A DNA stretch of 64,000 bases from Rhea pennata (GCF_028389875.1 NC_084663.1:15886666-15950665); one strand, 5' to 3'; positions 46,258 to 59,100 are shown, counted from the stretch's first letter. The notes: generated from the sequence alone by a model not told the origin. Numbers and translations: made by a program.

Positions 46258-49200
46258 CTGTCAGCAAAGGAAGGGAAAAACAGTTTCATCAGGGATGTTT
46301 TAATACATTAAAATGTAAAATAATTATGGATAAACTACCATTCAAATTTATTTCCTTATGGAAGAGAATGTGACTGGAAAAAAAAATGTAAAGCCTTTGT
46401 ATTTTTGGCACCTTCTTGTTTTCTTAATACTGGGATATAAAGCAACAAGGACGTAACTTTCTGTAAGTGGAAATCCAAAAGTATTCTTTGATTCATAGTG
46501 AAAATAATTGCCGTTACTCTTTATGGTGGCTTTTACAGCACACTGGAAGGTTTTGGCTTGTTAGTGTGACTCACTGTAACTGCAAAAGCAGCTAAGGGGA
46601 AGCAGAATGGGTTCCTGGCCTTGCAAAACAGAAGGAAAACTTAGCTTCCTCCCTGACAGCTAAGAGCAGGTTGCCCTCCCCTATTTCAGTGTACTTTATT
46701 AGCAACTGTAAGTGTTCAATTAGTACGTAAACTGGAAGTGAGGTATCATAATTACCTTTTGTTTTAACTGATTTCCAGGATGGGGTGGGACTGGGGGGGG
46801 GCGCTATTGTTTGGGTGGGAGAGCTCCTAGGTAGGCTGTGAAGAGGTTGACTGCTTTGAATGCTGCTCAGTAGGTTGGCCTGGTTGTAAAGCATGGTAGT
46901 TTTATTCTGTTAAACCCTTCCTTTTGAGTAATTAGGTGCCATACCAGAGGTTTGGGCTCACTGTAGGTTTTAGCTTTCTTTTGAAGTCTTTTATTCAAAA
47001 TTCTATGCTGTGTCAATTAGAATAGGTAAGCAGATCAAACCTCAGTGACAAGTAACTTCTGTGGGTTGTTTTCACCTCCTGCTGATGAGTTTAACAGCAT
47101 GATATTTCTTTGTATTCTAAGAAAAAAGACTTCTCACCTCAGAGCAGACTTACCTTTGAGCAGCTGGAGTTTGCTGTTTGCTTGAGCCAACAGTGCTTTA
47201 GCTTCATCTTGCAACATGTTAGCTTTCCTCCTAGCATCAGCTGATTCTTCTGTCTTTTTGGCAATGAGATCTTCAACTGTTTTATACTTGCTGTTCAGCT
47301 CGTTATTGAGGACCTGTTGTTCCGGATTCAAGCACAAGGTGGAGCCATTTAAAAGACTATATCCAAGGAGAGTTTACATTTCCACTGTCTAACTTTACTA
47401 GTCAGGATAAGGACAAAAGTAGGGACTGTCAGCTCAGTTAACTAAAGTGGAAACAGTTTTCTACTCGAATATTCAGGACTTTAATAGTTGGGGCAAAGGC
47501 TCATGCGCTGTCCTTTTTGCAGATTTGTGGCTGTTCTACAGCTTTAATACTAGCATTTGTGAAGGATTTACAGGATATAATTGTACAACTCTTCACTAAT
47601 GGAAGCCATGGTCCCCAGTACAGCTGGAAAGCTGCCTGTAATGATAAGCAATGGGCATTGCTTCTGGCTGAACGCTTTTATGGAGGAATACCCTTGATGC
47701 CCTTTCAGTAACAAGAGAACAGCTGCCTTGTTCACATACAGGTAGGTGTTGGAGAAGATACCTGGTTAGCTTCTCTGCTGTGGTTTTCTCTACAAGGCTA
47801 AGGTTATGGAGTAGAGTGACCCAAATTCAGCAAATAAGCAGGTTCACAAGCTGCAGCACTACTCCAAGTCTCCTGTGTTTACTTAATGGCCACCTTGAAA
47901 TACTCTGCTTGCAAATAACTGACTGGAAGGATAACGTGTTTCTCCTGGCAGAAAACTGCTCTCTTGAGACTGAGGGCTTAACTATAGACAACAGATTGGA
48001 GCAATGCAACTTCCTTCGACAAACTTGTCAATTGTTTTGTTCATGAACGAACATTCTTTTGGTATTACGAAGGTGAACAGCAGAAGTGGGAGAGATGCCA
48101 TACAGTCTTAAAGGGACTTTTTCATCCTCTTTGATACTTAAAAATGACTCTGGTTTTAGATGGAGCCAAGGACTTTTCTTGTCACTTACTTCACTGCAAG
48201 TCCTTTACAGAAGGGAAAAAAAAGAAAAAGAAAGAAGGAAAAAAAAAAGAAAAAAAAAGCTTGTATCTGTAGCAGATAGTAAAGCTGAGGGACAAAAACA
48301 ATGACAGACTGGCAGTGTGACAGCAAGATATATTTCCTGCTACTATTTTAGAACCTGACAACTTCCTAATACTGGTTTCTCCATGCAGTTGGCAGCAGAG
48401 CAAGTGAAAAATAGCTATCTTTAAGTGTATTAAGCTACCCCCCATTGCTCCTGTGATTTCACCAGGAAATGAACTGGATCAATCATAGTCACTGATGTAT
48501 CCCTAGCCAAACCTAAGATGATGTGAATATTGCTGATTTTCCCTTAGAATATTTCCCAAATTTCTCACCTGTTTAACTTCTTCAGCATTTTTCTTTGCAA
48601 CGTCAATTTTTTGTTCTATATTGTTCACATTCTCTGAATTTGTAGTAGCCTTTTGTTTAAGATCTTCAACACTCCTTTCTAGCTTAAACAGGCGTAAGGT
48701 AGCATTGGTCAGTGTTTCTTCAGATGCTGCATTTTCCGATTCAATCTAACCAAGAAGATGGACAATAGTTGCGTTTTCAAAAAGATACTGGATACAATAC
48801 TACGCTTTCCGAGTAAGCCCCAATCAACTCTAATTAGTTCATGTCCATAGAGCTGAGATAAAAAGCAGTATTTTACTGCTGTTGCAAATGACTCATTGCA
48901 GTCAAAGAGCCAACCTTAAAGATAATATGCGGCTACAAAGACCATTAGGGAACAACTAGTTAAAATAACTTAGTTGTGTTACACAGAGGTAAGAGCCACC
49001 TAATCAATCAGCAGACTGAACTTCAGATATCTGACTCTATCATTTAATAATGAACTTGGGAGGCTGCATATCTTCCAAGCTCTCCAGTTTTCATGGTACA
49101 GCACTATGGTGGCATTAGGGCTATGAATATCTGTTGACATCTCTAAATATACTATCTGATAATATCACTTCTCTCTCTCTTTTTTTAAGCAATCTCATGC

Positions 49201-52200
49201 TGCAGTGGTGGATGACATTGAAAGCGTGGCTCCTTGAAGATGCCAGTATAACCAATATATTACCACAACGTGCTTGATAAGAATGACTTTCTGGGGATCT
49301 TGCCACACTGGTTACAGGGCTACAATTCTGCTCATTTCACTTCTGTAGTGCAGGATATGGGATGAGAAAAGCCTTTTCTGTAAGTGCAAAATAGCCTCTA
49401 GCATCTGACCTACTAACTTAAAAAGCTTATGTGGAGGCAAGAATGGTTTAGATTCATCTGAATGCAGTCTTTGATTTGTGGTATTTAAGTGCCTTCCCTG
49501 GACAAGCTGACACTGGTTTCTAAGTATTAGACCTAGTGCTGTTTGTATATCTTATATACTCAGTAAGGACTCACTGAGGTCAGCAGGTCTTGAGTTCCTT
49601 TAATATCTTCATCAGCTTGTTTGATGGCTTTTTCAGCTGCATTTTGAGCTTTTTCAGCTTCTTCCAGTGCTGCTTTCACCATGTCTGCAGTGACTTTAAC
49701 ATCTGTTGCACCTTTGCTGTAGAGCAAAAATACACGCACACTAAAAATACATTCACTTTGGCATCGGAAAGAACTAGTATATTAGAGGGTGATTTTTTTT
49801 CCCCTTTAATAGGGACTCTCTATCTGGAATAAGTTAAACTCAGCATTTTCTGACAGAAAGCAATTAAATCTCATTCAAGGTGTTGGTGACTGAAAACCTG
49901 GAATAGGGTTGCATACCTCGCTTTTTTAGCTTCTTCCAACAGCATTTCTGCTCTGGCAATGTCCCCAGCACTCTGCTGGAGAATGACCTCGACATCAGAA
50001 AGACTTTCTACGCGCTCACGAATATCTTCCGTCAGAGCGTGTAGCTGCTGGGGAGTGCTTGGCATCTCCATGTTCAGCACTTCGTTAGCTACTGCCTCGA
50101 TGCTGTCCAGGTCAGCACTGTCTTCTAGCAGAACGACACAAAGGACAAAGATGTGAGTGAAAGATTCCTGGAGGCCGCTGTCAAGTCTTGGCACTCAAAA
50201 TGCTTGTCTGACTACTCCTTAAAATAATGGGAGAACTTCTTCCCAGGACTTGCAGGAAATAGAGGGTTTTAAATTGCTTTCTTAGGGTAAAACTTCCCTC
50301 TCAGAGGCCTGGCAGAAGTGGTGGCCCTGAAGCGCTTGGTGATTAGCCACACTGTGCTGGGGCTGTGGGGAGGAGACAAAAGCCTGCAGGAAACTAAGCC
50401 AACAGCTGCACATAAACGTATTTGAACTAACAGTATACTCAGCCTTGTGCAAACAGGGACGGAATGGGTTTGCCATGCTGCAGCTCACTAGTGAGCAAGG
50501 CCCTTAATTAACCTTTACCTACTTGCTGAGAGATAAACTTGGAGCTTCCAACTTTCCTTCCCTTTAATAGTACTTTGTCTTTCTAGCCAGAGCTTAGGAA
50601 CTGAGTTGGCAAACTGCTGCAGCACAACAGTCCTGGCTGAAACCAGCAGAATAAGACTCCGCAGCTTGGCCTCACTTTCCCATTGTCTTGGTTTTCTCTG
50701 GTTTCAGGATTTCATCATAGACATTAAGGCTGGTTGAAAAAGGGGAACTCACCCTTGCAGGATGAGTCAAGAACACGGACAGGGTTTTCACAAATGCAAA
50801 ATTAAAACAGGTAATTTAAGTGTAAGGTTTTTACGCATTAGGAAGTCTCTGATCTGTTTAATGAGGTTTCTCAGATCTTCATTGCTTCTGTCCACTTGTT
50901 CTTTTGTAGTGTTGGTTTTGAGCAGAACTTCCTGGGCATTTTGTTTTGCTTCATCTGCTCTCTGTTTTGCCTCAGAAACCTGGCGGTGTAAAAACAGAGG
51001 GCTTGATTTCATATTTGCTTATACTTTAAGGCCTGTTTTACAACAAAAATTCAGTTGGAGTCAGAGGTAATAGTAATGAGAAATGTTTTTCCTCATAAAA
51101 ACTCACAGAACACTTCTGAAAGCTGGCCACAATCCACAACACCAATGTTAGTTTAAACAACTCAGGCTAATGTTTAGAGTTATGCATGAAGCTTCATTTT
51201 AACAAGCTCATTTTCCAAGGAGCTTTAAAAGTACAATGAGGTTACGCAACCAAACAGAAACATTTTGAAGTAAGCCAGGCACATATTTTGTCAATTAGTG
51301 TCTAAACTTGTGTTGCAGCTAGAAGAATTTCTTTTTTAATATCTAAAAACTGATTTGGCGTATTACCAGTTTGGAGAGTTGCTCAACTTCTGCTAAGGCA
51401 CTGAGGATGTCTCTGTCAAAATCCATGGCTTTCTGCCAGGCGTTGTGCGCTACGGTCACCAGCCCGTTACAGCCAGGTCCCCCACACTTCTTCTGTCCCT
51501 CGGCGGTTCGGCAGTTCAACCCGCCGCACTCGGATTCGGCGCACGACAGTCCCGCGGGAGCTCCGCACGTCTGCAGTGGACAGGAGGAGGCAAGGGCAGG
51601 AGCTGCAGCTTATTTCCACCACTGAGCTGCGACGGGGTGGAGCAGGGAGCTGCAGCAGAGCTCCAGCAGAAGGGGCTCCCTGCACCGCGTCCACATCGGG
51701 GCAACCTTCCTCATCCTTCTGCCACCTCCAACCCACCCCCTCCCTTCAGCTCGGGGTTGCAGAGAGCCAGCCCTGTGAGGCAGAGGTAGCTGGAGGTCAC
51801 GAGGGAAGTCTGGCCTAGGCTTTACTGTCCTGTGTTTTCCTGAGCATGGTCTTTCACGGAAAAGCTGCCCCCAGCTTTGTTTGCAGACAGAAGGGAGGCA
51901 CCAGTAGCAGCTTCCACCTAGAAAGCAACCTTCCCGCTGCTGGGGGAAAAACTATTTAGCTATTTTCTCAAGTAGGGAAGAAAATGTTCTGTACCTTTTA
52001 CTTTGCTCTAGTTCTCTAGAAATAGGGGGAAAAAAAAGAGAAAAAAGAAGCTGAAATGCAGTTGTTAGGGGAGGTCCAAGAAAAGAAAAAGTTCCCCTTT
52101 CAAACTGTCCGCTTTCCTTTCCCCTAAAGTTTGTTCTGATTTGGTCTTTCCAAAACACTTTTTTAAAAAACTATTGTGAATTGCTGTCACAGGACTTGCT

Positions 52201-55200
52201 CTCACAGAAAACCTGTTTCGATCGGGGGCTTTTGTACTTCAGTCACTCCTGGGGCAGTTGTTTGGACTACGGAGTTGCTAAGGGACGGTTCCAGCCGGAC
52301 GGAGAGCTGGCGAGTCCCCCAGCCCCGCGCGGTGCTCCCCGTGCCAGGCGCTGGTCGCTAACCGCTGCCTCGCGGCCAAGCAGCTCCCCGGGGAAGCCGA
52401 GCGGCTGCGGCCGCCGCCTGCGGAGCGCGACGGCGGCCCGCGTCCCCGCCGGGCACGCAGCGCGGCGGCGGAGGGAGAGCAAAGAGGCTGGCGGCGCGCG
52501 CGGCCGAGCAGGCAGCGCCTGGGAAGGAAGGAGCCTGGCGAGAGCAGGCGCGTGAGCGAGGGCAGCCGAGGCAGAGCCTCGCTCCAGCAGGCTCGGCGAA
52601 CCGCTGCGCTCAGGAGCTCGGCTGGAGGGATGATGAAACGATGGCTGCACCACCGGGTCTGGCGAGGAGACCTATGTGACGGGCTGATGCCTGAAAGCCA
52701 GCAGGTCCCTCAGCGCCCACAGATTGAACAGCCCCGTTCAGGCTCACAGAATGCCCTAGAACCCAAGAAACATGCGTTCTCCACGAACAAACCGCGCATC
52801 TCACGCTGTCCAGCTCTAAACAGTTTGTCCCCTCCCTGTCATTTCTTCACAAACCCGCCTTCAGTTTTGCTGGAGGTTTTATCCAAACTAATCTTGGCCG
52901 CATACCTTCTCAGCGACTTCGGAGAGATCCAGGCTTTGCAGCTTGCCCGCCAGTTCGTCGAGCAGCCGCGACTGCTCCTCCTGCTTCTCCTTGAACTGGG
53001 CCTCCCTCTCGTTGATCAAGTCTTCCACCTCCCGGCGCGTTTGCGCTGACACTTCCACCACGCTGCCGGAGTAAACGGTGGAGGCATTGACCCTGTCCTC
53101 TGCCTCAAGGGACATCTGGAAGTACTTGGTGATACTGTCCAAGGCTCCTGCAGAAATCAGACTGAGCACCTCAGCAATTTGGTCAGTAATGCCAAGTAAT
53201 TTATATCATGGAGGTTGCTGGATGACATGTCTGGGTTGGCCTATTCTTTTATCTAGCTAAATGGCAAGTTAAATGAAACGCTCGCCTTTGCATTTGTGCT
53301 CAGTGCTATCGTAGGGATGACAGCATTCAGCCTATCATGAGAAAAGAAATAATAAACAACTAATTTTTTTTGCTAAATTGAGTGTATGACGTTTGCTGGA
53401 ATTTAAATTTCTCTGACCTAATGATTTAATTCTGCTTGCTTTGAGGGGAAAAAAGAGGATCCAACCCTCTAGGTTGTTGCCTACAGGGTAATGGCCTCTT
53501 TCCTAAGGATTCACTTCACTTAGCCCTTGTTGCCTGCCCCGGGATGTCTTGCTTATGGAGTCACTGCTTGGAAACTGGTGAGAGCTCTCCCAAGAAACAA
53601 CTGCCTGACGAAAGACACTGATTTATGAAAGCAGCGCTGTTAACTCCAGAAAAGCCCTGGAGAGGCCCTGTGATGGGCCAGGGCCCTGGGTGGCTGCACT
53701 CTGCAGAGGGGGCTGCCCCACGGCGCAGCCTGCCACAAGTCAGGGACTCCCTGGTTTCTGCATCCCAGTCGCCTCGCTCTGGGAAATCCCATGTGCACTG
53801 GAAACAAACTCAGACTTCCTGCAAAGCAGGAAAAATTTTTTTTTTAAAACTCCTTTGTTTCAAGTTGGAACAAAGTCAGCTTTCAAAACTTCCCAAGCCC
53901 TTCTTTGGTAACATTCCTCCATCTCCAGCAAATTTCCACTCCGTGACTTGCCTGAATGTGCCAGTGGGCCGGCAAGCCTCAACTGCCGCTAACAACTGGG
54001 CCCTTGCGGCGTGCTCATCATCGTAAAGACCCAGGTGTTTTTTCCAAACAGAATAAGCAATTGAACAAAAGGAGGAAAGAGCAAAACGTGCAGGTGTATC
54101 ATGGGATCTGCTGCCCTCTCAGCCTTTGTGCCTGGGCTACAGTGTCTTAATGAAGAGACTCCCAGGCAACCCAGCACGCCAAGAGCTGAGCCAGCTTGGC
54201 AGTGCACAGAGGGATAGGGAAGGGGTGAGGGGCAATACAAACCTCCGGCTGCATCAGCACCTCTGCTAATACACAGAAAGGAGCTGACCTCCCAGGGACA
54301 GCAGATTCATTGCAAGTTAGAAGATTAACCTGGTATTTGAACCACACACAGGTTAAATCCTCGGCTATGCCGCTGTCCGGAGGACACTCACCCCGCACAT
54401 CGGAGATCTTGATGAACTCCAGCTGTTCCGCGAGCTCCTTAACGACACGGTCCAGGCTCTTGGCATCGGTCTCCAGTGCGCTCAGATCAGCATCTGTGCT
54501 ATTGCTTTTCAGGACTAAGGCTGAAAGGCTTTCTTCTACGTCAGCTATCTTAACTGTAACATCTGCTGTCAGCTTTCTGTAAAACAGGGGCGACAGGATG
54601 TAAAAGCAGAGGGCTGTTAGCCTCAGCACTCTACTTCAGCGAAGACCAGTGGTTCGAGCTGCACTGCGCTTCTCCCACAGCACGACCTGTCCTCCCTCGA
54701 TGGAGCTGTAAATGATTTGTAACAACACGCCTACCTAGAATACGGGTTTTGTCTCCTTTATCACACACAACTACTTTTTAATCTACAGCACATTTATAAA
54801 CTCAAAGCACCAAATTGCTCAGAAAACAGCTGCTTTGTGTAAGATTAACTGGAGGCAGATTCCAGAGCGCTGCTGTAATGCTCTCGTATCATGGCAACTG
54901 CACAGGTCAGAGTTGACTACTATGATCCATACATAATTTGCTTCCCATCCCACACAGCTACAAATGCAGTTTTGATTACTATGAACTCATGGGACAGATT
55001 TGAACTTCAGTAAAATGGGGGGGAAAAAAAAAGCCTTGGTTTTAACACAATGAATTCTTTTAACTCGTCTGCCTACAACCCTCCTCACCAGCCGTTTCTC
55101 CAGAGTTATGCAGAAAAACTGCCTGCTCTCAGCATTCAGCATGGTCTTAGTAGACCACAGAGCAGGTTTTTGTTTGTGGGACAACCCTAAAAGGAAAGGC

Positions 55201-56130
55201 AACTATATCCTTCAGGGCAGCACTACTGGGCATAGCAAGTTATTCCCAGGGTGATCCCACCAAACCCAAAGTGTTTCCTCATTCTGAAAGAATTGGGCAG
55301 TTTTTAATCTCTAGGTCGATTTTCATCTCCTCATTCATTAGCTCAAGAGCCTGTTCCTTTCCTGCAGTCCTACAAAGCCCAATACTTCCTTCTGCTCTAC
55401 TGCTTGAGAGGAGCAAGAGCAGCTCCTGAGACACAGTATGTGCATATATGTCAGCGAAAGCAGCTCAGCAGCTGCTCTGACTGTCCTTGGTACCCACAGA
55501 CCCAAGGGCAAGAGCAGCCACAGCTCTCCATCCAGTGTGGGGAGTTGTAGGGCAGAGGCATATCTGTAACTGAGACATTCGTGCTTTAATCCTCTCTGCT
55601 TTGCTCTGTGCGGCCCATTTAACTCTGCGCAAGCGAGCGCTAACAGTTGCACGCACAGCTAGAAAGCATCCGTGATACAACCGGATGGTTGGCCGCCCCG
55701 ACCTCCAAAAGCACAAGCTACCTTCTCTCGTAGGCTTTAACACAGGGCCCCAGTACTCACTCTGCTTCCTCAAAGAGATCGCCAATGTTTTTCAGGGGCT
55801 CGGCAGCCGGATTTTGAGCTATGATGGTTTTAATTTCACTGAGTTTCTCCTCCAGGGTGTTGAGCGTCTGCTGGTACGGGCCGGTGACACCTGTGACTTT
55901 CAGGGCGTTAGCCCTGTCCAGGAACTGTTGGGTCCTGTTGGCCAGCTCACTGATGACCACGTCCCAGAGGGCGAAGCACTGGTGGCACGGCACGCAATTG
56001 GGGAAGAAGCCCGAGTAGCCCCGGCTGCACTTGTCGCAGCGCGGCCCTTCCACCCCTTCGTTGCAGATGCACTGTCCCGTGGCGCGGTCACACTGGGGCG
56101 TCTGGATGCCTTGAGGGTTGCAATCGCATG
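46121..56130 (-). CDS. LAMB1: Laminin subunit beta-1, last ten exons (3' part of gene)
   Basis: Secreted beta chain of laminin trimers such as 111, 411 and 511 in basement membranes. Ten GT-AG exons join in frame: 56130-55761, 54576-54392, 53147-52906, 51570-51367, 50979-50835, 50124-49917, 49716-49575, 48745-48569, 47313-47154 and 46257-46121 (1,970 nt, about 655 complete codons; roughly the last third of a ~1,786-residue family protein). Domain order: final laminin EGF-like module (CDCNPQGIQTPQCD...), coiled-coil domain II, Cys-rich beta knob (CGGLNCRTAEGQKKCGGPGC), coiled-coil domain I, and the C-terminal VAVYSTCL whose Cys is known to bond to the gamma chain. Segments such as FKEKQEEQSRLLDELAGKLQ and DSADLDSIEAVANEVLNMEM identify beta-1 over beta-2. 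Upstream exons lie beyond the right edge. No breaks. Confidence 0.97.
47154..47313 (-). CDS. LAMB1: LAMB1 exon: coiled coil, domain I
   Basis: 160 nt. VLNNELNSKYKTVEDLIAKK, then TEESADARRKANMLQDEAKA and LLAQANSKLQLLK. The acceptor (ccggaacaacag) has a weak pyrimidine tract but gives the family reading frame. Donor CAAAG|gtaagt. Confidence 0.93.
48209..48259 (+). repeat. 51-nt homopurine tract
   Basis: Uninterrupted A/G run on the plus strand, pyrimidine in the LAMB1 transcript, in the intron between the 160- and 177-nt exons. Confidence 0.9.
48569..48745 (-). CDS. LAMB1: LAMB1 exon: coiled coil, domain I
   Basis: 177 nt, 59 codons. IESENAASEETLTNATLRLF, then KLERSVEDLKQKATTNSENV and NNIEQKIDVAKKNAEEVKQ. 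Sequon NAT. Acceptor cttggttag, donor AAACAG|gtgaga. This segment is less conserved with human than its neighbours. Confidence 0.95.
49575..49716 (-). CDS. LAMB1: LAMB1 exon: coiled coil, domain I
   Basis: 142 nt. KGATDVKVTADMVKAALEEA, then EKAQNAAEKAIKQADEDIKG and TQDLLTS. Acceptor gctctacag, donor ACCTCA|gtgagt (A before gt). Confidence 0.96.
49917..50124 (-). CDS. LAMB1: LAMB1 exon: coiled coil, domain I
   Basis: 208 nt. DSADLDSIEAVANEVLNMEM, then PSTPQQLHALTEDIRERVES and SAGDIARAEMLLEEAKKA. Acceptor tctgctag, donor GCGAG|gtatgc. Confidence 0.97.
50835..50979 (-). CDS. LAMB1: LAMB1 exon: coiled coil, domain I
   Basis: 145 nt. VSEAKQRADEAKQNAQEVLL, then KTNTTKEQVDRSNEDLRNLI and KQIRDFLM. 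Sequon NTT. The donor ATGC|gtaaaa lacks the usual G at -1, but it is the only choice that restores FLMQDSADLD across the junction. Confidence 0.93.
51367..51570 (-). CDS. LAMB1: LAMB1 exon: Cys-rich beta knob
   Basis: 204 nt, 68 codons. TCGAPAGLSCAESECGGLNC, then RTAEGQKKCGGPGCNGLVTV and AHNAWQKAMDFDRDILSAL. The knob interrupts the coiled coil and is specific to beta chains. Acceptor cactgcag, donor AAACTG|gtaata. Confidence 0.97.
52290..52640. promoter_or_regulatory. Intragenic CpG island in LAMB1 intron
   Basis: About 350 nt of CpG-dense sequence (for example GGCTGCGGCCGCCGCCTGCG and GGCGGCGCGCGCGGCC) in the 1.3-kb intron between the 204- and 242-nt LAMB1 exons. No recognisable coding segment; open frames on both strands are compositional. 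It could be an internal or antisense promoter (inference). Confidence 0.55.
52906..53147 (-). CDS. LAMB1: LAMB1 exon: coiled coil, domain II end
   Basis: 242 nt. ALDSITKYFQMSLEAEDRVN, then FKEKQEEQSRLLDELAGKLQ and SLDLSEVAEK. Sequon NAS. Acceptor tttctgcag, donor GAGAAG|gtatgc. Confidence 0.97.
54392..54576 (-). CDS. LAMB1: LAMB1 exon: coiled coil, domain II
   Basis: 185 nt. KLTADVTVKIADVEESLSAL, then LKSNSTDADLSALETDAKSL and VKELAEQLEFIKISDVR. Sequon NST. Acceptor tttacag, donor GCGGG|gtgagt. Confidence 0.96.
55761..56130 (-). CDS. LAMB1: LAMB1 exon: last EGF-like module and start of domain II
   Basis: 370 nt. Eight-Cys LE module (CDCNPQGIQTPQCDRATGQC, then CNEGVEGPRCDKC and FFPNCVPCHQC), then the coiled coil (WDVVISELANRTQQFLDRAN). 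Contains sequon NRT. Acceptor ccttgcag, donor GCAGA|gtgagt. Confidence 0.97.
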
Positions 56131-59100
56131 CTGCAAGGAGAGAAAGGGAAAAAAAGTCTTAAAGGCTGGGGATGGGCAAACAACTGTGAAGGTGGTGGGG
56201 AGAAAAGAGAAAGCACCAAGTTGTAAGTAAGCACTGAAAGGAATATAGAAGTGGTCCGCATATAGATTACAAAGCAGCTGATGCGTGCTTGGGCATGGGA
56301 GAACCAGGGCTGAGTGTAAAAAGGGGAGAGATATTAGGAAATAAATCTAGGGCGATGCAGAGTGTCTGGTTTGCACATCTCGGAGACAGATGCAACAGCG
56401 GAGCATGGCTGGGATGTCAATTTGAGAGGGACTGGAGGCAAAAATCCCAGTTCCGTTCCTATTTTGAAGAGTCAGCAGAGTAAGGCTTTCCAGCCTGGAA
56501 AAGAAATAACAAATAGGCACACAGCAGAGAGTTTAAAAAAAGAAAAGAAAAATATGAGCAGAATAGAAAAGGTGAAAAAGAAACAAAAGCTTCACTCTCC
56601 TCTCCAGCACAGAATTGGGGGTAAATGAGCAATCCAGCAGGTGCTGGATTAAAAAGCAAACAGCCCCCTGCCCTCCCCACAGCAGGCAAGATGAAAGGGA
56701 ACAGCTCTTTACAAGGCAGCAGCAGCAGACTCAGGTCACTGTGGATACTAAAAGATTATGTGGCTTCAAAGAAGCGTACAGCAATTTTATGGGTTAAGAG
56801 CCGTCGCGAGAGCTCCAGCGTGGAGGTGGGGCACGAGCTCAGGCAGTGCAGGGGCAATCGCGGCCCCGAGTCTTGGCTGGCACCTGCACACCAGGCTCAT
56901 GCTTTGGGGACACAAGAGGCAGAAAAACAGAAGAAAGAAAAAAGCAAAACAAAGAAGAGTGACAACCAGTGACCCTGGGGAAAAGAGGAGAAAGATGGGT
57001 GTCACTGCTGACATGGGTGCTAAAGACCAAGAGGGGCTACACACATAGCTTGTCATGGTCAAGCAACAGTGGCACTCATTAATAGCTTCATCTATTCATC
57101 AGTCATCTCCCTACATCAGAGGTAGTATCTACACCTTCCTGAAATGAACTTTTATTTTACTTTTGTAACTATAAACACATGCCTACTTTTATATGCTAGG
57201 CAGGTAAGACCCAGCAGCCTCAGGTGGCCTGCCAAAAGGAAACGATAAGGTTTGGGCAACACCCTTTCCTAACAGGCTTCTAGAAGAAATATGCATTTAC
57301 TTGGCACTAACCCACTATGAAGAGAAGTTACTCAATTAATGTACCCACACACTGTCATTTTTAAAAGCACAGCCACACTTTGCACACCCTAACACTGCCC
57401 GGAGAAGCAGTTTCCACTTGACCTGTTCTCCTCCCTAATGACACAAGCAGCAGAAGCAAACACCAACCTGCAAAGTTTTTGCTAAAAAGATGGCAGCAGA
57501 GAACAAAAAAAGAGGCCTTGCAACTATGCAGGGGGTCATCTACCAACCATCATGGTGTAATAAACCTCAGACCAAGAAAAGGACTGTAACGCCCGATTAA
57601 AGCCGTCACTTACACATTAATTTACCAGGCACCCTTGAAAGATGTTAACACAAATGCATGGTCCAAAATGGTCCGTAAATCAATGCAGACACCCCGAGCA
57701 CGTTGGGAAGGACCACTGGAAAGGGCAGGGCACAAAGCACGTCTCAGGACTGCGCATGGCTGGCTTCAGCGTCTGCGCTTAAAACAGTTACTCGCAGAGC
57801 CGCGGCCGCTCGGCGACAAAATGACTCTCTTGTGCGACGCGGGCCGGATAGGCGAGGGACAGAAATAACTTCTGCTGCCCGCGCGGTCGAGCAAAATGCT
57901 CCTTTGTCCTTCGAATTACACTCTGACACAAGAGATTGTTTTTACTTTACATCGAAAGTGCTTAAGTAGTCAGCTTGCCATGGGATATGCTCCCCGCAGG
58001 CAAACTGTCGAGCTCCTGCTCGAAGGAGGCCAGTTAACCCTTCCGGCAGCGGCCAAGGCCTCGCTGTGATGGCAAATTGTCCAAATTCCACGGCACGGGG
58101 GGGGGGGAGGGCAAACAGGGTGCGGTTTTCTCAAGGATCTCAGGATCTGATCACGTTACACGAATACTTGTTGCTGGCAAACCAGATCACGACATTTACT
58201 TGCAGATTTAAAAAGCTTAAAGTTGAAAAAAAACCACCCCAAAGTGAAAATTACCAGTCTTTTGGTAATTCTGCTCCTGAATACCTGCGAATTGGGGGAG
58301 GGCAGATGACAAGACCTCACTAACATTTACATGATAATGTGGATTCCAAAATCTCCGGAGCCAGAAAATGCTGGGGATGGGGAGAAGGGAATTTACTAAC
58401 ATCTATTCTACTCAGTACTAACTCATTTGCAAAGTCAAAATCCAAACTCCACAGCTGCCCGTAGGGAGAGGGTAATAACAAAGAAGTAATTTATTCTAAA
58501 TACAGCGCAGCAGTTGGAAGAATCATCAGATTTCTAGAATTCCCTCAAACTGAGCTTTGTGGGACTCATGAGAAAATCGTGCAAAGCAGATGATGGAAAA
58601 ATTATGATGGATTATTTCTCTGTTTCAGGATTCTCTTGCAAGCACAGAAGGAGGGGATGCTGGCTCTGCATTAGCTCAAGAGCGTGCCTCCAACATACAT
58701 AAATTAGCTTTCAACCATGTGGGTTTCACACTTTCTCTTTTTGTCCCAAGTCATTAACTGTTCATAGGACTGCACCATCTCCCAAACCAAAAGGTCAAAC
58801 TGAAGATAATTTCATCTCTATTTTTAAGTGAAATCACTCAGTTTAAAGGGAAACAAGAACAAGTCTTCCTTGGGACTGCAGTAAGACAAAACAGGAGATT
58901 TTGTTTCCATTTTGAAAATTTGGGAGGCATTTCTACATATCCATGGTCTGGTCTCTCTAGCAAGAGCCCACAATTTCTTACCATGATACTGACTGAAGTG
59001 TTTCTGAAATCCTCAAAAAGCATCACTGCTCACACCCAGTGAACAAACCCCTCATCTTATAAATGTAAATTTTGCATGCCAGCTACTGCGAGCAGGTAAG

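Larger units (their letters stand above)
46258..55760 (-). other. LAMB1: LAMB1 introns between the last ten exons
   Basis: Introns over 300 nt: 46258-47153, 47314-48568, 48746-49574, 50125-50834, 50980-51366, 51571-52905, 53148-54391 and 54577-55760. Apart from a homopurine tract (48209-48259) and a CpG island (52290-52640), nothing was recognised in them. Confidence 0.75.
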
